A DNA stretch of 64,000 nt, from NCBI RefSeq assembly GCF_001029505.1, contig NZ_LEKH01000007.1, positions 92,560-156,559 of the forward strand, read 5' to 3'. Positions within the stretch are counted from its first letter, which is position 1, and every line of letters starts with the position of its first letter. The position numbers and the translations under genes are program-made. The notes under the pieces were generated by a model. It saw nothing but the letters and a program-made list of their open reading frames with translations. It was not told the origin of the DNA and ran no database searches. This stretch comes from Rubrobacter aplysinae. Its GTDB lineage: Bacteria; Actinomycetota; Rubrobacteria; Rubrobacterales; Rubrobacteraceae. This document shows, piece after piece, positions 15,758-23,205 of this stretch.

Positions 15758-16246
15758 ATGGCGGAGGTAGGTTTGAATAACGAAAAAGCGCTCGATAACG
15801 TTGGATGGGCTATCCTTGGAGAGCTTCAAAGCAACGCTCGCCTTTCCCTGAACGAGATCGGGCGCCGGGTGAATCTCTCTGCCCCGGCAGTAGCCGATAG
15901 GATAGAAAAGATGGAGACGGCGGGCATCATCACTGGCTACCATGCTGCGGTAGATGCTGCCAAGGTGGGCTTACCCATGAGCGCCTTCATCCAGGCCGAT
16001 TCGGCGGGTAGCTCTTACGCCAAACTTGTCGAAATGGCCCAGACTCTACCGGAAGTAGCCGAATGTTACCGCGTGACCGGTCAGGAATGTCTAATCATTA
16101 AAGTGAGGGTCTCCTCAATCGAACACTTACAGGGAGTGATAGATAGGTTCGCCACCCTTGGCCCGGTCAACACTTCGGTTGTCCTATCCAGCGTGATCGA
16201 GTGGCGACCTCTGAAACGGAACGAAGACGCAACAGAAGCGTCCTAA
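15758..16246 (+). CDS. Lrp/AsnC-family transcriptional regulator
   Basis: 162-aa regulator. The N-terminal winged HTH is at residues about 12-60: DNVGWAILGELQSNARLSLN, EIGRRVNLSAPAVADRIEKM, then ETAGIITGYHAAVD. The C-terminal RAM ligand-binding domain follows (FIQADSAGS, PEVAECYRVTGQECLIIKVR, TLGPVNTSVVLSSVIEWRPL). It has full family length. It probably senses an amino acid or related metabolite and controls the divergent AhpD-like gene and itself through the palindrome at 15680-15694. Confidence 0.9.
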   Translation: MAEVGLNNEKALDNVGWAILGELQSNARLSLNEIGRRVNLSAPAVADRIEKMETAGIITGYHAAVDAAKVGLPMSAFIQADSAGSSYAKLVEMAQTLPEVAECYRVTGQECLIIKVRVSSIEHLQGVIDRFATLGPVNTSVVLSSVIEWRPLKRNEDATEAS

Positions 16247-16264
16247 TGATTCACCAGACAGGCC

Positions 16265-16627
16265 CTAGTGCTCATCTCCGTCCTCTCGATTCGAGAGGTC
16301 TGAGACGCCGTGCAAAAGCTCCACCGGCGACTCGGTGCCGGTCTCGCGTTCCCACCAACTCGTAAAGGCGGCGAGAAAGGTGGACTGGTACGGGCGCTCG
16401 TGGATCTGCTCTCTCGTAGCCGCGTCGAAGATCCGGCCCTCGTATACCGTCCGGCCGTCCCCCTCGATGGTCTCTATGACCTCATAGACGAGACCGGGGA
16501 CGTGGGTGAGGCCCCCGAGGGTCGTGTAGTAGTCGTGGCCCTCGGCGTAGTGGAAGGCGAGCAGCCTTGGCAGCTCTGGGTTCTCGGGACGCGCGTTGTA
16601 CGTGGAGTTATTCGTGGTCATGGTCAT
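16265..16627 (-). CDS. Hypothetical protein, 120 aa
   Basis: ATG 16627 follows CCAGGAGA. The protein has a short disordered N-terminus (TNNSTYNARPENPELPR), then a mixed alpha/beta core (LLAFHYAEGHDYYTTLGGLT, LVYEVIETIEGDGRTVYEGR) and an acidic tail. It lies 40 bp downstream of the E1-like gene and is probably the last gene of the PRTRC-like operon. No family recognised. Confidence 0.6.
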   Translation of the reverse strand: MTMTTNNSTYNARPENPELPRLLAFHYAEGHDYYTTLGGLTHVPGLVYEVIETIEGDGRTVYEGRIFDAATREQIHERPYQSTFLAAFTSWWERETGTESPVELLHGVSDLSNREDGDEH

Positions 16628-16666
16628 TCTCCTGGTAGCGTAGCCTGCCGGGTCTTACAGATAAGC

Positions 16667-17554
16667 TTACGAAGCGGCGAGCTCGTCCATCTCGTCCACC
16701 GCCGGGGTGCTACGCACGTAGCCCTGCCGGGCGTCGAAAAGAGAGCGGCAGTTGAGGACTGTACCTTCGGTAAGAAGTGTGGTGAGGTAGGTGAGCACGA
16801 CGTTCGCGGCCACGAGATTGGTGGTCATTCTCTGTGGCGCGCTCACCGTGAGCTCGTTGCACGGGATCTCGTCGGGATGCCTATCGTCGGCGTCTTCTAC
16901 CTCTATTAGAGTGGGGAACGTGTCAGCCGGGAACGGCAGTACTGTCTCGCCGTCCTTTCGCGCCCCGCACACCACCTGACCGTCCCAGCCGGACTCTCTA
17001 AGGGAAATCCTCTCCTGCTTGCCTATCTGCGCATCCGGCACGGGCATCGGTACCGCCCCGTTGCCGGAGTCCAGGTAGACGATGTTCTCCGCCCCATACA
17101 GTTTCTCGTGTAGTAGCCGCCGGGTAGCAGCATTGTCTACGCAGCCGACTACCACCGCCCCGTCGCAGACCAGGTTCGCTATATCCGTGCTCTCGTCGAG
17201 GTAGTTGGGGTAGGCGTTCACCGCCATACCGTACGCCGCGCCGTAGCGCTCGCTGAGTACCAGCGCCTTGTTCCTCCCGGCGTCCTGGGGAAGATAGCCT
17301 TGCCTCAAGATGTTCCTATCCGAGACCTCCCCGCCTTCTACCAATAGGACCTCCGGTATCTGCTGTGGCAGAGAGCCGCCAGCTAGCGCGGTGGTCTCCC
17401 GGTTTGCCTGCCGGATGCTATAGAGCAGTCTTAGCACCGACTGGGTGACGTAGGCTCCCGTACCGCCGACGCCGAAGATCACGACACGGGTCCTGGCCGG
17501 ATTCATCACCTTTACCGGCTTCGCCTTGTTGGTCGTGGTAGTTCTTACGCTCAC
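16667..17554 (-). CDS. PRTRC-type ThiF-family E1-like adenylyltransferase
   Basis: 295-aa Rossmann enzyme expected to adenylate the C-terminus of a ubiquitin-like partner. The nucleotide loop GVGGTG is at 28-33, the acidic motif reads VEGGEV (72-77) instead of the usual DGDxV, NILRQGYLPQDAGRNKA (81-97) carries the Arg and Lys that bind ATP, and CVDN is at 138-141. A catalytic-Cys candidate is C232 in the IPCNELTVSAPQRMTTNL segment, the place where PRTRC ThiF proteins carry a Cys. It overlaps the JAB gene by 4 bp. With JAB and E2-like genes it makes up a conjugation cassette. Target unknown. Confidence 0.85.
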   Translation of the reverse strand: MSVRTTTTNKAKPVKVMNPARTRVVIFGVGGTGAYVTQSVLRLLYSIRQANRETTALAGGSLPQQIPEVLLVEGGEVSDRNILRQGYLPQDAGRNKALVLSERYGAAYGMAVNAYPNYLDESTDIANLVCDGAVVVGCVDNAATRRLLHEKLYGAENIVYLDSGNGAVPMPVPDAQIGKQERISLRESGWDGQVVCGARKDGETVLPFPADTFPTLIEVEDADDRHPDEIPCNELTVSAPQRMTTNLVAANVVLTYLTTLLTEGTVLNCRSLFDARQGYVRSTPAVDEMDELAAS

Positions 17555-18729
17555 AGCAGCCCTCCCGCCTCGGGCCTCCTCACGGTGGCCGCGACCACCG
17601 AGGGGTCGTCGAAGAGGTCCTCAGCGAGCAGCTCTCTGAACTGGCCGCCGCAAGAGTAGCGGAAGCGGGCCTCGGGGAGCTTGTCCGTGATGCGCCCGAC
17701 CACGCCGTAGACTCCGGTCGGCTTCTCGCTGTGATCGTCCTTCGCAGAGAAGAATGAGTGCATCTTGTGGTGGGAGTGGATCTCGGCGTAGAGCACGAAG
17801 TTGTCGTCGTCTGGCAGCGGCTGGTACTCGACCTCTCCGGCACTCGCCCGCTTCTGGTTCCAGACCAGGCAAAATGTCTCGTTCCGGCGGTCGTAGACGA
17901 TGTCTATGAGGGCCTCCGTATCGGGCCTTTCGGCGAAGATGCGTACCACCTCTGCCAGCAGTGTTGCCGGGGCCTTCGGGACACTCGGGTAGTAGCCCTC
18001 CGCGAGAGTGAGGCCGCTCTCCAGCCGGACCACGTAGGTGCCCGAGAGGTTGTTTCTCACTTCGTACACGCCATCGGCGCACAAGAGCCGGTAGACCGGC
18101 GGGCGAGGATTGTCCTCGCCCGGGTCAGTACCCGGAGGCAGCGTGTTCACCTGGAGGGTGCTCCTGGCCCCCGAGCCCTTCTTCTGAGCCTCGGGTATGG
18201 GGACCAGCCGGCCCTTGTTCTGGTCGTAGCGCAAGGTGAACCGGCCCTTTTCGATCTCCGGGAAGTCGTCCGCCACCCACTCGAAGATCTTCGACTCGCT
18301 CATCTCCTCTTCGAGTATCTTCGAGTGCCCGCTATACCGGAATTCAGTACCAGCCGGATACACCTTCTGAGAGCCGGTCTGCTTCGCGGTCTCTTGCCGC
18401 TTCTTTTTCTCGGCCTCCTCGGCCTCCTTCTTTTTCTGCTCCTCGCTCTTCATACCCTCCATCTCGTCTGAGCCGAACAGTGTAGAGGGCGAGGTGGTTC
18501 CAGCCGGAGGGTCCTGGGACTCTTCCTGAGTCTGCTGCGAGCCTTGCTCAGAGTTCTGCTGCTCGGGCTCCCGGCGGTTCTGCTCGCGCTGATCCTGGTC
18601 TTGCTGCTCCTGATGCTGGCCGGCGGTGTTCTGCTGGTCCTGATTCTGCTCGTGGTTTTGCTCCTGGTCGTGCTGTTCCTGGTTTTGCTGTTGGTGCTGC
18701 TCTTGGTTGTGCTCGCTATGCTCGCTCAT
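17551..18729 (-). CDS. PRTRC protein A-like JAB/JAMM peptidase fused to a Ubl-like domain
   Basis: 392 aa. Residues 1-72 are a Gln/Glu/Asn/His-rich low-complexity tail, 90-118 a charged coiled-coil-like stretch. Residues 122-186 (AGTEFRYSGHSKILEEEM, FEWVADDFPEIEKGRFTLRY, ending AQKKGSG) match the PRTRC protein C ubiquitin-like pattern (F-Y-G, FPE, terminal KG). Residues 205-392 match PRTRC protein A. The JAMM zinc motif is intact: H318, H320, S328, D331 (IHSHHKMHSFFSAKDD). The protein ends in EAGGLL. A peptidase that could release its own Ubl is plausible. Known PRTRC cassettes keep the Ubl as a separate gene. Domain A is secure, the Ubl moderately so. Confidence 0.8.
   Translation of the reverse strand: MSEHSEHNQEQHQQQNQEQHDQEQNHEQNQDQQNTAGQHQEQQDQDQREQNRREPEQQNSEQGSQQTQEESQDPPAGTTSPSTLFGSDEMEGMKSEEQKKKEAEEAEKKKRQETAKQTGSQKVYPAGTEFRYSGHSKILEEEMSESKIFEWVADDFPEIEKGRFTLRYDQNKGRLVPIPEAQKKGSGARSTLQVNTLPPGTDPGEDNPRPPVYRLLCADGVYEVRNNLSGTYVVRLESGLTLAEGYYPSVPKAPATLLAEVVRIFAERPDTEALIDIVYDRRNETFCLVWNQKRASAGEVEYQPLPDDDNFVLYAEIHSHHKMHSFFSAKDDHSEKPTGVYGVVGRITDKLPEARFRYSCGGQFRELLAEDLFDDPSVVAATVRRPEAGGLL
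18513..18720 (-). repeat. Low-complexity CAG/CAA/GAG codon tract
   Basis: DNA encoding the Gln/Glu/Asn/His-rich N-terminus of the JAB protein. On the opposite strand it produces an artificial Leu/Val-rich frame that looks like a membrane protein. Such tracts expand and contract by slippage. Confidence 0.7.
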
Positions 18730-18731
18730 CT

Positions 18732-19670
18732 CTACGCTCCTCTCTGTTGGTCGTGCAGTCCCTGTACGGTCATCTCCGTGGGGATCAGGTACTCCTCGGG
18801 CAAGCCCTCGCTTTCAAGGTGCTCCAAAAACTCGCGGTAGCCCTTCTGGGGACCGTTATGAGAGAAGCCCCGGCCGTACAAGTCCATGTTGTTCGGCAGC
18901 TCCAAAAATGCCCTCACAGCCTTGCTCGGCACCTCCTTTAGAGACATCTGAATGCGGTCCATCGTCGGCCAGCAGACTCCCTCTAGCGCGCCCCGGTATG
19001 CGTGGTAGACATTCGATGCCGGGTAACGGTAGAGGGGGGTGTCCGGTCCTGGCGGTGTCCAGCGTTTCGTCGCAGAGCTCTCGCCTTCGGAGCCCTCTTG
19101 CTCCTGCGGGCCTTCATCGTTAGAGAGGCCCGCAGGAGAAGCCTCGCTCTCCTCTAACTGTCCCATCCTCGGGTAGCCTCTTTCGGGGGAGCACAGCGTC
19201 AGCGAGAACCGCGAGACCGTCCGGCTGGCCTCCTCGTACACGATGCTCCAGACGAGGTAGGGGAGAAGCACCTCGAAGGTGACCGTATAGCCTTCTCTAT
19301 TGCTCTCCAGGCAGAACAGGTAGGTGTCCGGCTCGGTGTATCCGGTAACCGTGTAGGAGCGGCCCGCCGGAGACTCGTTCACGTCTACGAGCAGCGTGTT
19401 ATCCGGCACGACGGGTAGCTTAGTGGTCCTGGTACTCTCGTCGGAGAGCGACTCGACCACCGAGGAGTCGTCGAGGGCTCCGAGGAGATCAGGGTAGGTT
19501 ATGGACTTGCTCGCCACGACTCCGTGCGAGTTGGTGAACTGCACCATCGGCAGCCTGTCGTCGCGGATCAGTACGACCACACTTCCGGGCAGCTCGCCAC
19601 CAGAGGCGCGCCGGATCTCGGTAGCCAGCCCGTCCTTCAAAAGGGCGAGCTCGTTCTCGGGGGCGTCCAT
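18732..19670 (-). CDS. PRTRC protein B-like, Prok-E2 family D domain
   Basis: 312 aa from ATG 19670, whose A is shared with the upstream TGA (TGATG). The track-length TTG start three bases earlier is possible. Residues 30-165 are beta-rich. A Glu/Ser-rich linker (170-205) leads to TPLYRYPASNVYHAYRGALE and GVCWP (C234), the place where PRTRC protein B carries its E2-like Pro-Asn-Cys motif. A helical tail follows. In the cassette it would accept the activated Ubl from the ThiF-like E1. The target is unknown. It sits between the JAB gene and an unknown gene in a tight operon. Confidence 0.7.
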   Translation of the reverse strand: MDAPENELALLKDGLATEIRRASGGELPGSVVVLIRDDRLPMVQFTNSHGVVASKSITYPDLLGALDDSSVVESLSDESTRTTKLPVVPDNTLLVDVNESPAGRSYTVTGYTEPDTYLFCLESNREGYTVTFEVLLPYLVWSIVYEEASRTVSRFSLTLCSPERGYPRMGQLEESEASPAGLSNDEGPQEQEGSEGESSATKRWTPPGPDTPLYRYPASNVYHAYRGALEGVCWPTMDRIQMSLKEVPSKAVRAFLELPNNMDLYGRGFSHNGPQKGYREFLEHLESEGLPEEYLIPTEMTVQGLHDQQRGA

Positions 19671-20551
19671 CAACGTATCCTTTCGTCTAATTCGTCAAGG
19701 GATTCACGTCTCACCTCGCGTTTCATGACGCTCCAGGCGGCCAGGAAGCGGGCGAAGAGCACGTCCTGGAACATCGAGCGCAGGTCGAAATACTCGAAGC
19801 CTATGAGAAGGATCACCGCGCTCCGGGGCGGGTCGGCCTGCCGGAGCATCCGGTCGGCGGCCGTACCGGTCTTCCAGTGATAAAGCCTCACCGTCTCGCC
19901 TTCGCCGCATCCGGCAAGCATGCAGCGGGTGAACCGCTCGACCCCCTCGGGGTCCCCATTTATCTCTACGCCGATAACGTCCTCGAAGTCGCCGGTAGGC
20001 TCGCCCTTTACGCGGTAGCCCAGAGAGCCGAGCCTGCCGGTGCCGATGCTCGCCACGCCCTCGCCGGGGTATTCATGGCGGCGTTGCGTGCCTCCGTTAC
20101 CTCTGGTACGGGACTGTTCGATGTGCTCCCCTATAGAGCGCGGGGAGACGGGGGCTATGGTCTCCGCCTCTACGGGGCCTCCATCGAGGGCCGCGATGTC
20201 CGAGAGGATCTCGTCTTCTTCCATGGCGACGGCGGCGTGGTAGACGGCGACACCGAGCCGGTCTTCACCCGGTTCCTGGTCATGGGACCCGAACAGGGTG
20301 TGGACCACGGCCTTTAACTGGGAGTCGAACACTTCCATGAGGTCGCCACCCATGTAGGTCGGGTCTCCGTAGCCCCAGCCCGTCTCGTCGAAGCGGGCGC
20401 GCTCTGCGCTGCCGTCTGGTCCGACCACACGCAGGAAGTCCCTGGCGTAGCGGATGTCCTGGAGGCCGTCGAAGAGGTTGTGGTGCTCCTCCTCGCCCAT
20501 CAAGAGCGGCTGCTGCTCGCGCAAGCGCCTCACTTGCCTCAAGGTAGTCAC
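19670..20551 (-). CDS. Hypothetical protein of the PRTRC-like operon, 293 aa
   Basis: Unrecognised. The start region is preceded by AGGAGG (minus strand, just before 20551). An N-terminal helical segment (TLRQVRRLREQQPLLMGEEE) is followed by a mixed fold with two parts separated by an Arg/Gly-rich loop near residue 150. The C-terminal half (DVIGVEINGDPEGVERFTRC, VILLIGFEYFDLRSMFQDVL) looks globular. Its stop overlaps the E2-like start, so it is co-translated with the cassette. It could be a substrate, adaptor or divergent PRTRC component. Confidence 0.65.
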   Translation of the reverse strand: MTTLRQVRRLREQQPLLMGEEEHHNLFDGLQDIRYARDFLRVVGPDGSAERARFDETGWGYGDPTYMGGDLMEVFDSQLKAVVHTLFGSHDQEPGEDRLGVAVYHAAVAMEEDEILSDIAALDGGPVEAETIAPVSPRSIGEHIEQSRTRGNGGTQRRHEYPGEGVASIGTGRLGSLGYRVKGEPTGDFEDVIGVEINGDPEGVERFTRCMLAGCGEGETVRLYHWKTGTAADRMLRQADPPRSAVILLIGFEYFDLRSMFQDVLFARFLAAWSVMKREVRRESLDELDERIR

Positions 20552-20619
20552 CTCCTGTGTGTTCCTCTGTATTTCTCTGTATGGATCTGGTGTGCGGTTG
20601 GTTAGATGAGCTAGGTAAG

Positions 20620-21150
20620 CTAGATAAACTCCGGAGCCACGGATCGCCCTATCGCTGCTGGAGCCTTCGATAGCGCGCTCCGGGCTACGGATGGTCCCTC
20701 GTTGCCGAGCTCGGTGAGTGCCAGCCTAAGCTCCGGGCATAGTCCTTCCTGGCGGTCCTCCCCTACGTTAGCCATGTAGTAGTCGTCGGCGTAGGTGTAT
20801 GCCGCCTCCAGAAGATCCTCGGCGGCTCGTAGCGCCTCGTCTGTAATGGCGGCGAGCTGCTCCGATACCTCGGCCTCCTCACCGACTCCGGGTGTGGCCC
20901 GGCCAAAGCTGGCGTCCGGGGGTCCTGCGAGCCCCATGATGAGGTCCACCCCGGCCAGATACCGGGCGAGTCTCTCGTGGTCGAGCCCGGGCATTGACTC
21001 AAGCCGCTCCATGAAAGCGGTGAAATCCACGGTCAGCCGCCGGGCGGGGGAGAGGGGACCGTCAACCACCCGCCTCAAACACGTGTTTGAAGAAGGTGAC
21101 GTGCTTGGTATCGGTTCTGCCTCTCCGGAAATCTCTTGCGACGTCTGCAT
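20620..21150 (-). CDS. Hypothetical protein, 176 aa
   Basis: ATG 21150 is preceded by GGGAGG. The protein is mostly helical (RLTVDFTAFMERLESMPGLD, ALRAAEDLLEAAYTYADDYY) with an acidic, Ser/Pro-rich N-terminus. No family recognised. A perfect 16-bp palindrome of LexA-box type (21075-21090) lies inside its N-terminal coding part and may matter more for regulation than for the protein. It is in the same leftward series as the PRTRC-like genes. Confidence 0.6.
   Translation of the reverse strand: MQTSQEISGEAEPIPSTSPSSNTCLRRVVDGPLSPARRLTVDFTAFMERLESMPGLDHERLARYLAGVDLIMGLAGPPDASFGRATPGVGEEAEVSEQLAAITDEALRAAEDLLEAAYTYADDYYMANVGEDRQEGLCPELRLALTELGNEGPSVARSALSKAPAAIGRSVAPEFI
21075..21090. promoter_or_regulatory. 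Perfect palindrome of CAAAC-N4-GTTTG type
   Basis: TCAAACACGTGTTTGA is a 16-bp perfect palindrome that shares the CAAA(C/T)-N4-GTTTG layout with the candidate LexA box upstream of lexA (36308-36321). It lies within a coding region, about 60 bp after a start codon. It may be an internal operator or chance. Confidence 0.45.
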
Positions 21151-21194
21151 GCTCACCTCCCTTGCTTACTCTCTTGATCAAGGTCTCGGGTAGC

Positions 21195-21230
21195 GTCCGG
21201 GCGCTGTCGGTCTTTACCGAGCGCTCGGAC
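21195..21230. terminator. Strong hairpin between operon genes
   Basis: Left arm GTCCGGGCGCTGTCGGT and right arm ACCGAGCGCTCGGAC pair almost completely around a CTTT loop, with a 2-base bulge. It lies in the gap between a small leftward gene ending at 21243 and ATG 21150. There is no U-tract, so attenuation or mRNA processing is as likely as termination. Confidence 0.5.
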
Positions 21231-21242
21231 GACCCGGACGCT

Positions 21243-21476
21243 CTAGGCCGCACTATCGTGGGTGAGAGCCGTAAGTTTCCTGGCGTCCACACGTTCCAGC
21301 ACCCTGTCACCGCGCTTTATGAGCACCTCTGCTTCGGGATGCTTTAGAGCGTGATCGGCGGCTATCCGCGAAGCTTGCTTTACGCTGCCGCGCACCAGCC
21401 CGACGAGGCTGTCCGGCTCGTTTTTCTCTCCCTCGACGAGGACCTTTATCGTGTTCCTGCTGGATATCTTGATGAT
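21243..21476 (-). CDS. Small protein with apparent ATC start (or read-through tail of the upstream gene), 77 aa
   Basis: The frame IKISSRNTIKVLVEGEKNEP, SLVGLVRGSVKQASRIAADH, ALKHPEAEVLIKRGDRVLER looks like a true alpha/beta protein with normal codon use. It fills the gap in a tightly packed operon. It has no ATG/GTG/TTG near its beginning. An AGGAG overlapping the upstream TAG is followed by ATC ATC AAG ATA, so a rare ATC start (21476 or 21473) with translational coupling is likely. The frame is also in phase with the preceding gene through its amber codon (21485-21483), so read-through or nonsense mutation is the alternative. No family recognised. Confidence 0.5.
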   Translation of the reverse strand: MIKISSRNTIKVLVEGEKNEPDSLVGLVRGSVKQASRIAADHALKHPEAEVLIKRGDRVLERVDARKLTALTHDSAA

Positions 21477-21482
21477 CCGCTC

Positions 21483-22184
21483 CTAGTCCTCGTCCGTGCG
21501 CATCAGCGTAAGGACCGGGTCTTCGTCGTCTCCCGGTCCGATCACGGCCTTCACCTCGTACAGTTTCTTGTCTCCTACGGGCATGTGAAGCGTGTAGGCG
21601 AGTGCCGGCAGGCCGCTCTTGTGCGCGGCGAGGTGGCCGGTAACTAGCACGTCCCACAGCCGCCCCTTGTGAGATTCCCCGCCATCAAGTAGAGGGCTAG
21701 ATAGGTCCGAGATGTCGGCGTCGAGGGCGGCGGTGATCGCGGTGTCCACCTTGAAACCGGCTTCTCTCGCGGTGCCGGTGACGTCGACGAGCACGCCGTC
21801 TTGCTTCGCCTCTTCGCGGGTGTAGACGTGGATCGGATCCCCGAAAAACTCGCTCACTCCATTCATTCGATTCGCCTGCATACCTGCCTCCTCCATATAG
21901 ACTCTCTCGAGGGCTTCGGTAAGCCTGCGGCTGAACCTCCGCGCCTCGTCCGGGTGCTCGAAACGGGCCGCGGGGCTGCGCTCCATGCCCGGTACCTGTG
22001 CCGCTACCAGCGCGCGGCCGCCGATCAACGGCGCTTCGGTAATGGCGACTATCTCCGATAGCTCACACTCGCCGTCGCCAAGGCGATCGAAGGTGTAGAG
22101 GCGGACCGGACTGATCCTGGCCCTCAGTTCCGAGTCGTCCTTACCGCCATAGAAGTACTGCTCTTGTCTATGCCCGCGGATCAT
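21483..22184 (-). CDS. DUF6573-like protein, 233 aa
   Basis: The C-terminal part matches the DUF6573 pattern common on plasmids: FGDPIHVYTREEAKQDGVLV, DVTGTAREAGFKVDTAITAA, and GESHKGRLWDVLVTGHLAAH. The N-terminal 100 residues (RISPVRLYTFDRLGDGECEL, ARRFSRRLTEALERVYMEEA) are a separate, unrecognised domain. Molecular function is unknown. The start overlaps the upstream KOW-like gene by 4 bp. It ends in TAG, after which the same frame stays open for another 80 codons. Confidence 0.7.
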   Translation of the reverse strand: MIRGHRQEQYFYGGKDDSELRARISPVRLYTFDRLGDGECELSEIVAITEAPLIGGRALVAAQVPGMERSPAARFEHPDEARRFSRRLTEALERVYMEEAGMQANRMNGVSEFFGDPIHVYTREEAKQDGVLVDVTGTAREAGFKVDTAITAALDADISDLSSPLLDGGESHKGRLWDVLVTGHLAAHKSGLPALAYTLHMPVGDKKLYEVKAVIGPGDDEDPVLTLMRTDED

Positions 22185-22423
22185 GGGCCTCCCCTTGAGA
22201 CGTCTTCTCCCGGCGAGGATCTCGTGAACAGGCCGTCCTGGGCCGGGGCGAACACTTCATCCGGCTGGCAGTGGGTCTGCCGTCCCGTGGATAGCGGCTT
22301 GTCCAGGATCACGGTGTAGTTGCCCGAGCTGAAGGCACGTTTTACGTAGCCGTCGCGGACGATGCCGCACTTCATCCGTACCTGGATCCGCTCGCCTTTC
22401 TCGAAATGCCCGCGGCCATTCAC
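22181..22423 (-). CDS. Small basic KOW-like protein, 80 aa
   Basis: I chose GTG 22423 because it overlaps the preceding stop as GTGA and has AGAGGAAG upstream. The longer 22531 frame would run over the zinc-ribbon gene. NGRGHFEKGERIQVRMKCGI, VRDGYVKRAFSSGNYTVILD resembles a small SH3/KOW-type beta-barrel, followed by a flexible tail. It may bind nucleic acid. The call is tentative. Confidence 0.6.
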   Translation of the reverse strand: MNGRGHFEKGERIQVRMKCGIVRDGYVKRAFSSGNYTVILDKPLSTGRQTHCQPDEVFAPAQDGLFTRSSPGEDVSRGGP

Positions 22424-22614
22424 GGCTTCCTCTTGGCTGGAGTTCCGTACACGAATATGCTCGCCTCTCCAACGCCTTCGCAGCGAGAGCAGGTAACGGT
22501 CTCCGGACGGTCGTGAGGGCCGTTGCCACACTCGGTCGTGATCCCGGCGCCGCCGCAGCCGGTGCAGTAGCGCATCTCGTAGCCGGGGGACCGGGACTGG
22601 GTTGCCTTAGCCAT
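22420..22614 (-). CDS. Small zinc-ribbon protein, DnaJ-type CxxCxGxG motifs
   Basis: 64 aa with two knuckles: CTGCGGAGITTECG and CSRCEGVGEA. This is the DnaJ-like double CxxCxG arrangement expected to bind one or two zinc ions. It is overlapped by neighbours at both ends, within a leftward operon. Function unknown, possibly protein or nucleic-acid binding. Confidence 0.65.
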   Translation of the reverse strand: MAKATQSRSPGYEMRYCTGCGGAGITTECGNGPHDRPETVTCSRCEGVGEASIFVYGTPAKRKP

Positions 22615-22617
22615 CTT

Positions 22618-23121
22618 CTACGCCACCTCCCCTAGTCCATGCTTTGGGACGCACACCCCGCACAGGTAGTCGTCGGCGTAGAAGGTAAGGTGTCCCTCCC
22701 CGGCCTCCTTCAGGTGGCGGGTGAGGTATCGGCCCTTGCACGCGGCGCACTCGGCGCTCCTTGCCTTCCAAAGCCGGGCGGCGAAGTAATGTTTGCAAAA
22801 GAAGGTCTCGTTGCCCTCCTCGTCCTTCTCATGGTGCTTGGCGTAGTCGGGGCACGAGCAGCATTCCTCGCCCTCTTTCATGTAGACGAGGTAGATGCCC
22901 TTGCCGGACTGGGAGGGTACGAGGTAGGTGTGGGGCGCGCTGCGCCGGATCTTTTCGGCGTACCTCTTGTAGAGGGCGATTCCGCGCTTGCAGCGGAAGT
23001 TCGCCGTGCTCACGGTGTTCGTCTCCGGGCGGCGCGATGCTCGCTCAGAGTCCCGGGTGTCCGCCGTCCGGGATTCGGTGTTGCCGGCGGCCGGGTTTTC
23101 GGTTATATTCGCAGTCACCAC
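22618..23121 (-). CDS. SWIM zinc-finger protein
   Basis: 167 aa. A SWIM motif CxCx(n)CxH is clear: EECCSCPDYAKHHEKDEEGN then ETFFCKHYFAARLW. A second cysteine cluster near the C-terminus (SAECAACKGRYL, YLCGVCVPKHG) suggests another zinc site. SWIM domains bind DNA or protein and occur in recombination and ubiquitin-type systems. N-terminal 40 residues are disordered. It lies upstream of the E1/E2/JAB genes on the same strand, so a connection is possible but not shown. Confidence 0.8.
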   Translation of the reverse strand: MVTANITENPAAGNTESRTADTRDSERASRRPETNTVSTANFRCKRGIALYKRYAEKIRRSAPHTYLVPSQSGKGIYLVYMKEGEECCSCPDYAKHHEKDEEGNETFFCKHYFAARLWKARSAECAACKGRYLTRHLKEAGEGHLTFYADDYLCGVCVPKHGLGEVA

Positions 23122-23144
23122 TCTTCCCTTTTCTATAGTGGTAA

Positions 23145-23177
23145 GAAAGCCCCGGAGGCTCTATCTTCGGGGCTTTC
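23145..23177 (-). terminator. 10-bp hairpin between two leftward genes
   Basis: GAAAGCCCCG (23145-23154) and CGGGGCTTTC (23168-23177) form a perfect stem around a 13-base loop. It lies between the 93-aa gene and the SWIM gene. It probably terminates or attenuates the upstream message. The T-tract is short. Confidence 0.55.
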
Positions 23178-23205
23178 GTTCGTGTGGGGTTCTTAGTGCG
23201 TGCTC

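Noticed and set aside
17758..18471. Rightward 237-codon open frame
   Set aside because: Shadow of the JAB gene; Leu/Val/Arg bias reflects the complementary strand.
18544..18840. Rightward frame very rich in Leu and Val that looks like a membrane protein
   Set aside because: It is the antisense of the CAG/GAG-rich leader of the JAB protein; no ribosome-binding site and an obvious real gene opposite.
9855..21485. General recoding of TAG as a sense codon
   Set aside because: Many well-supported genes in the window end at TAG without a coding-like extension, so the two in-frame cases are more likely individual mutations or special starts.
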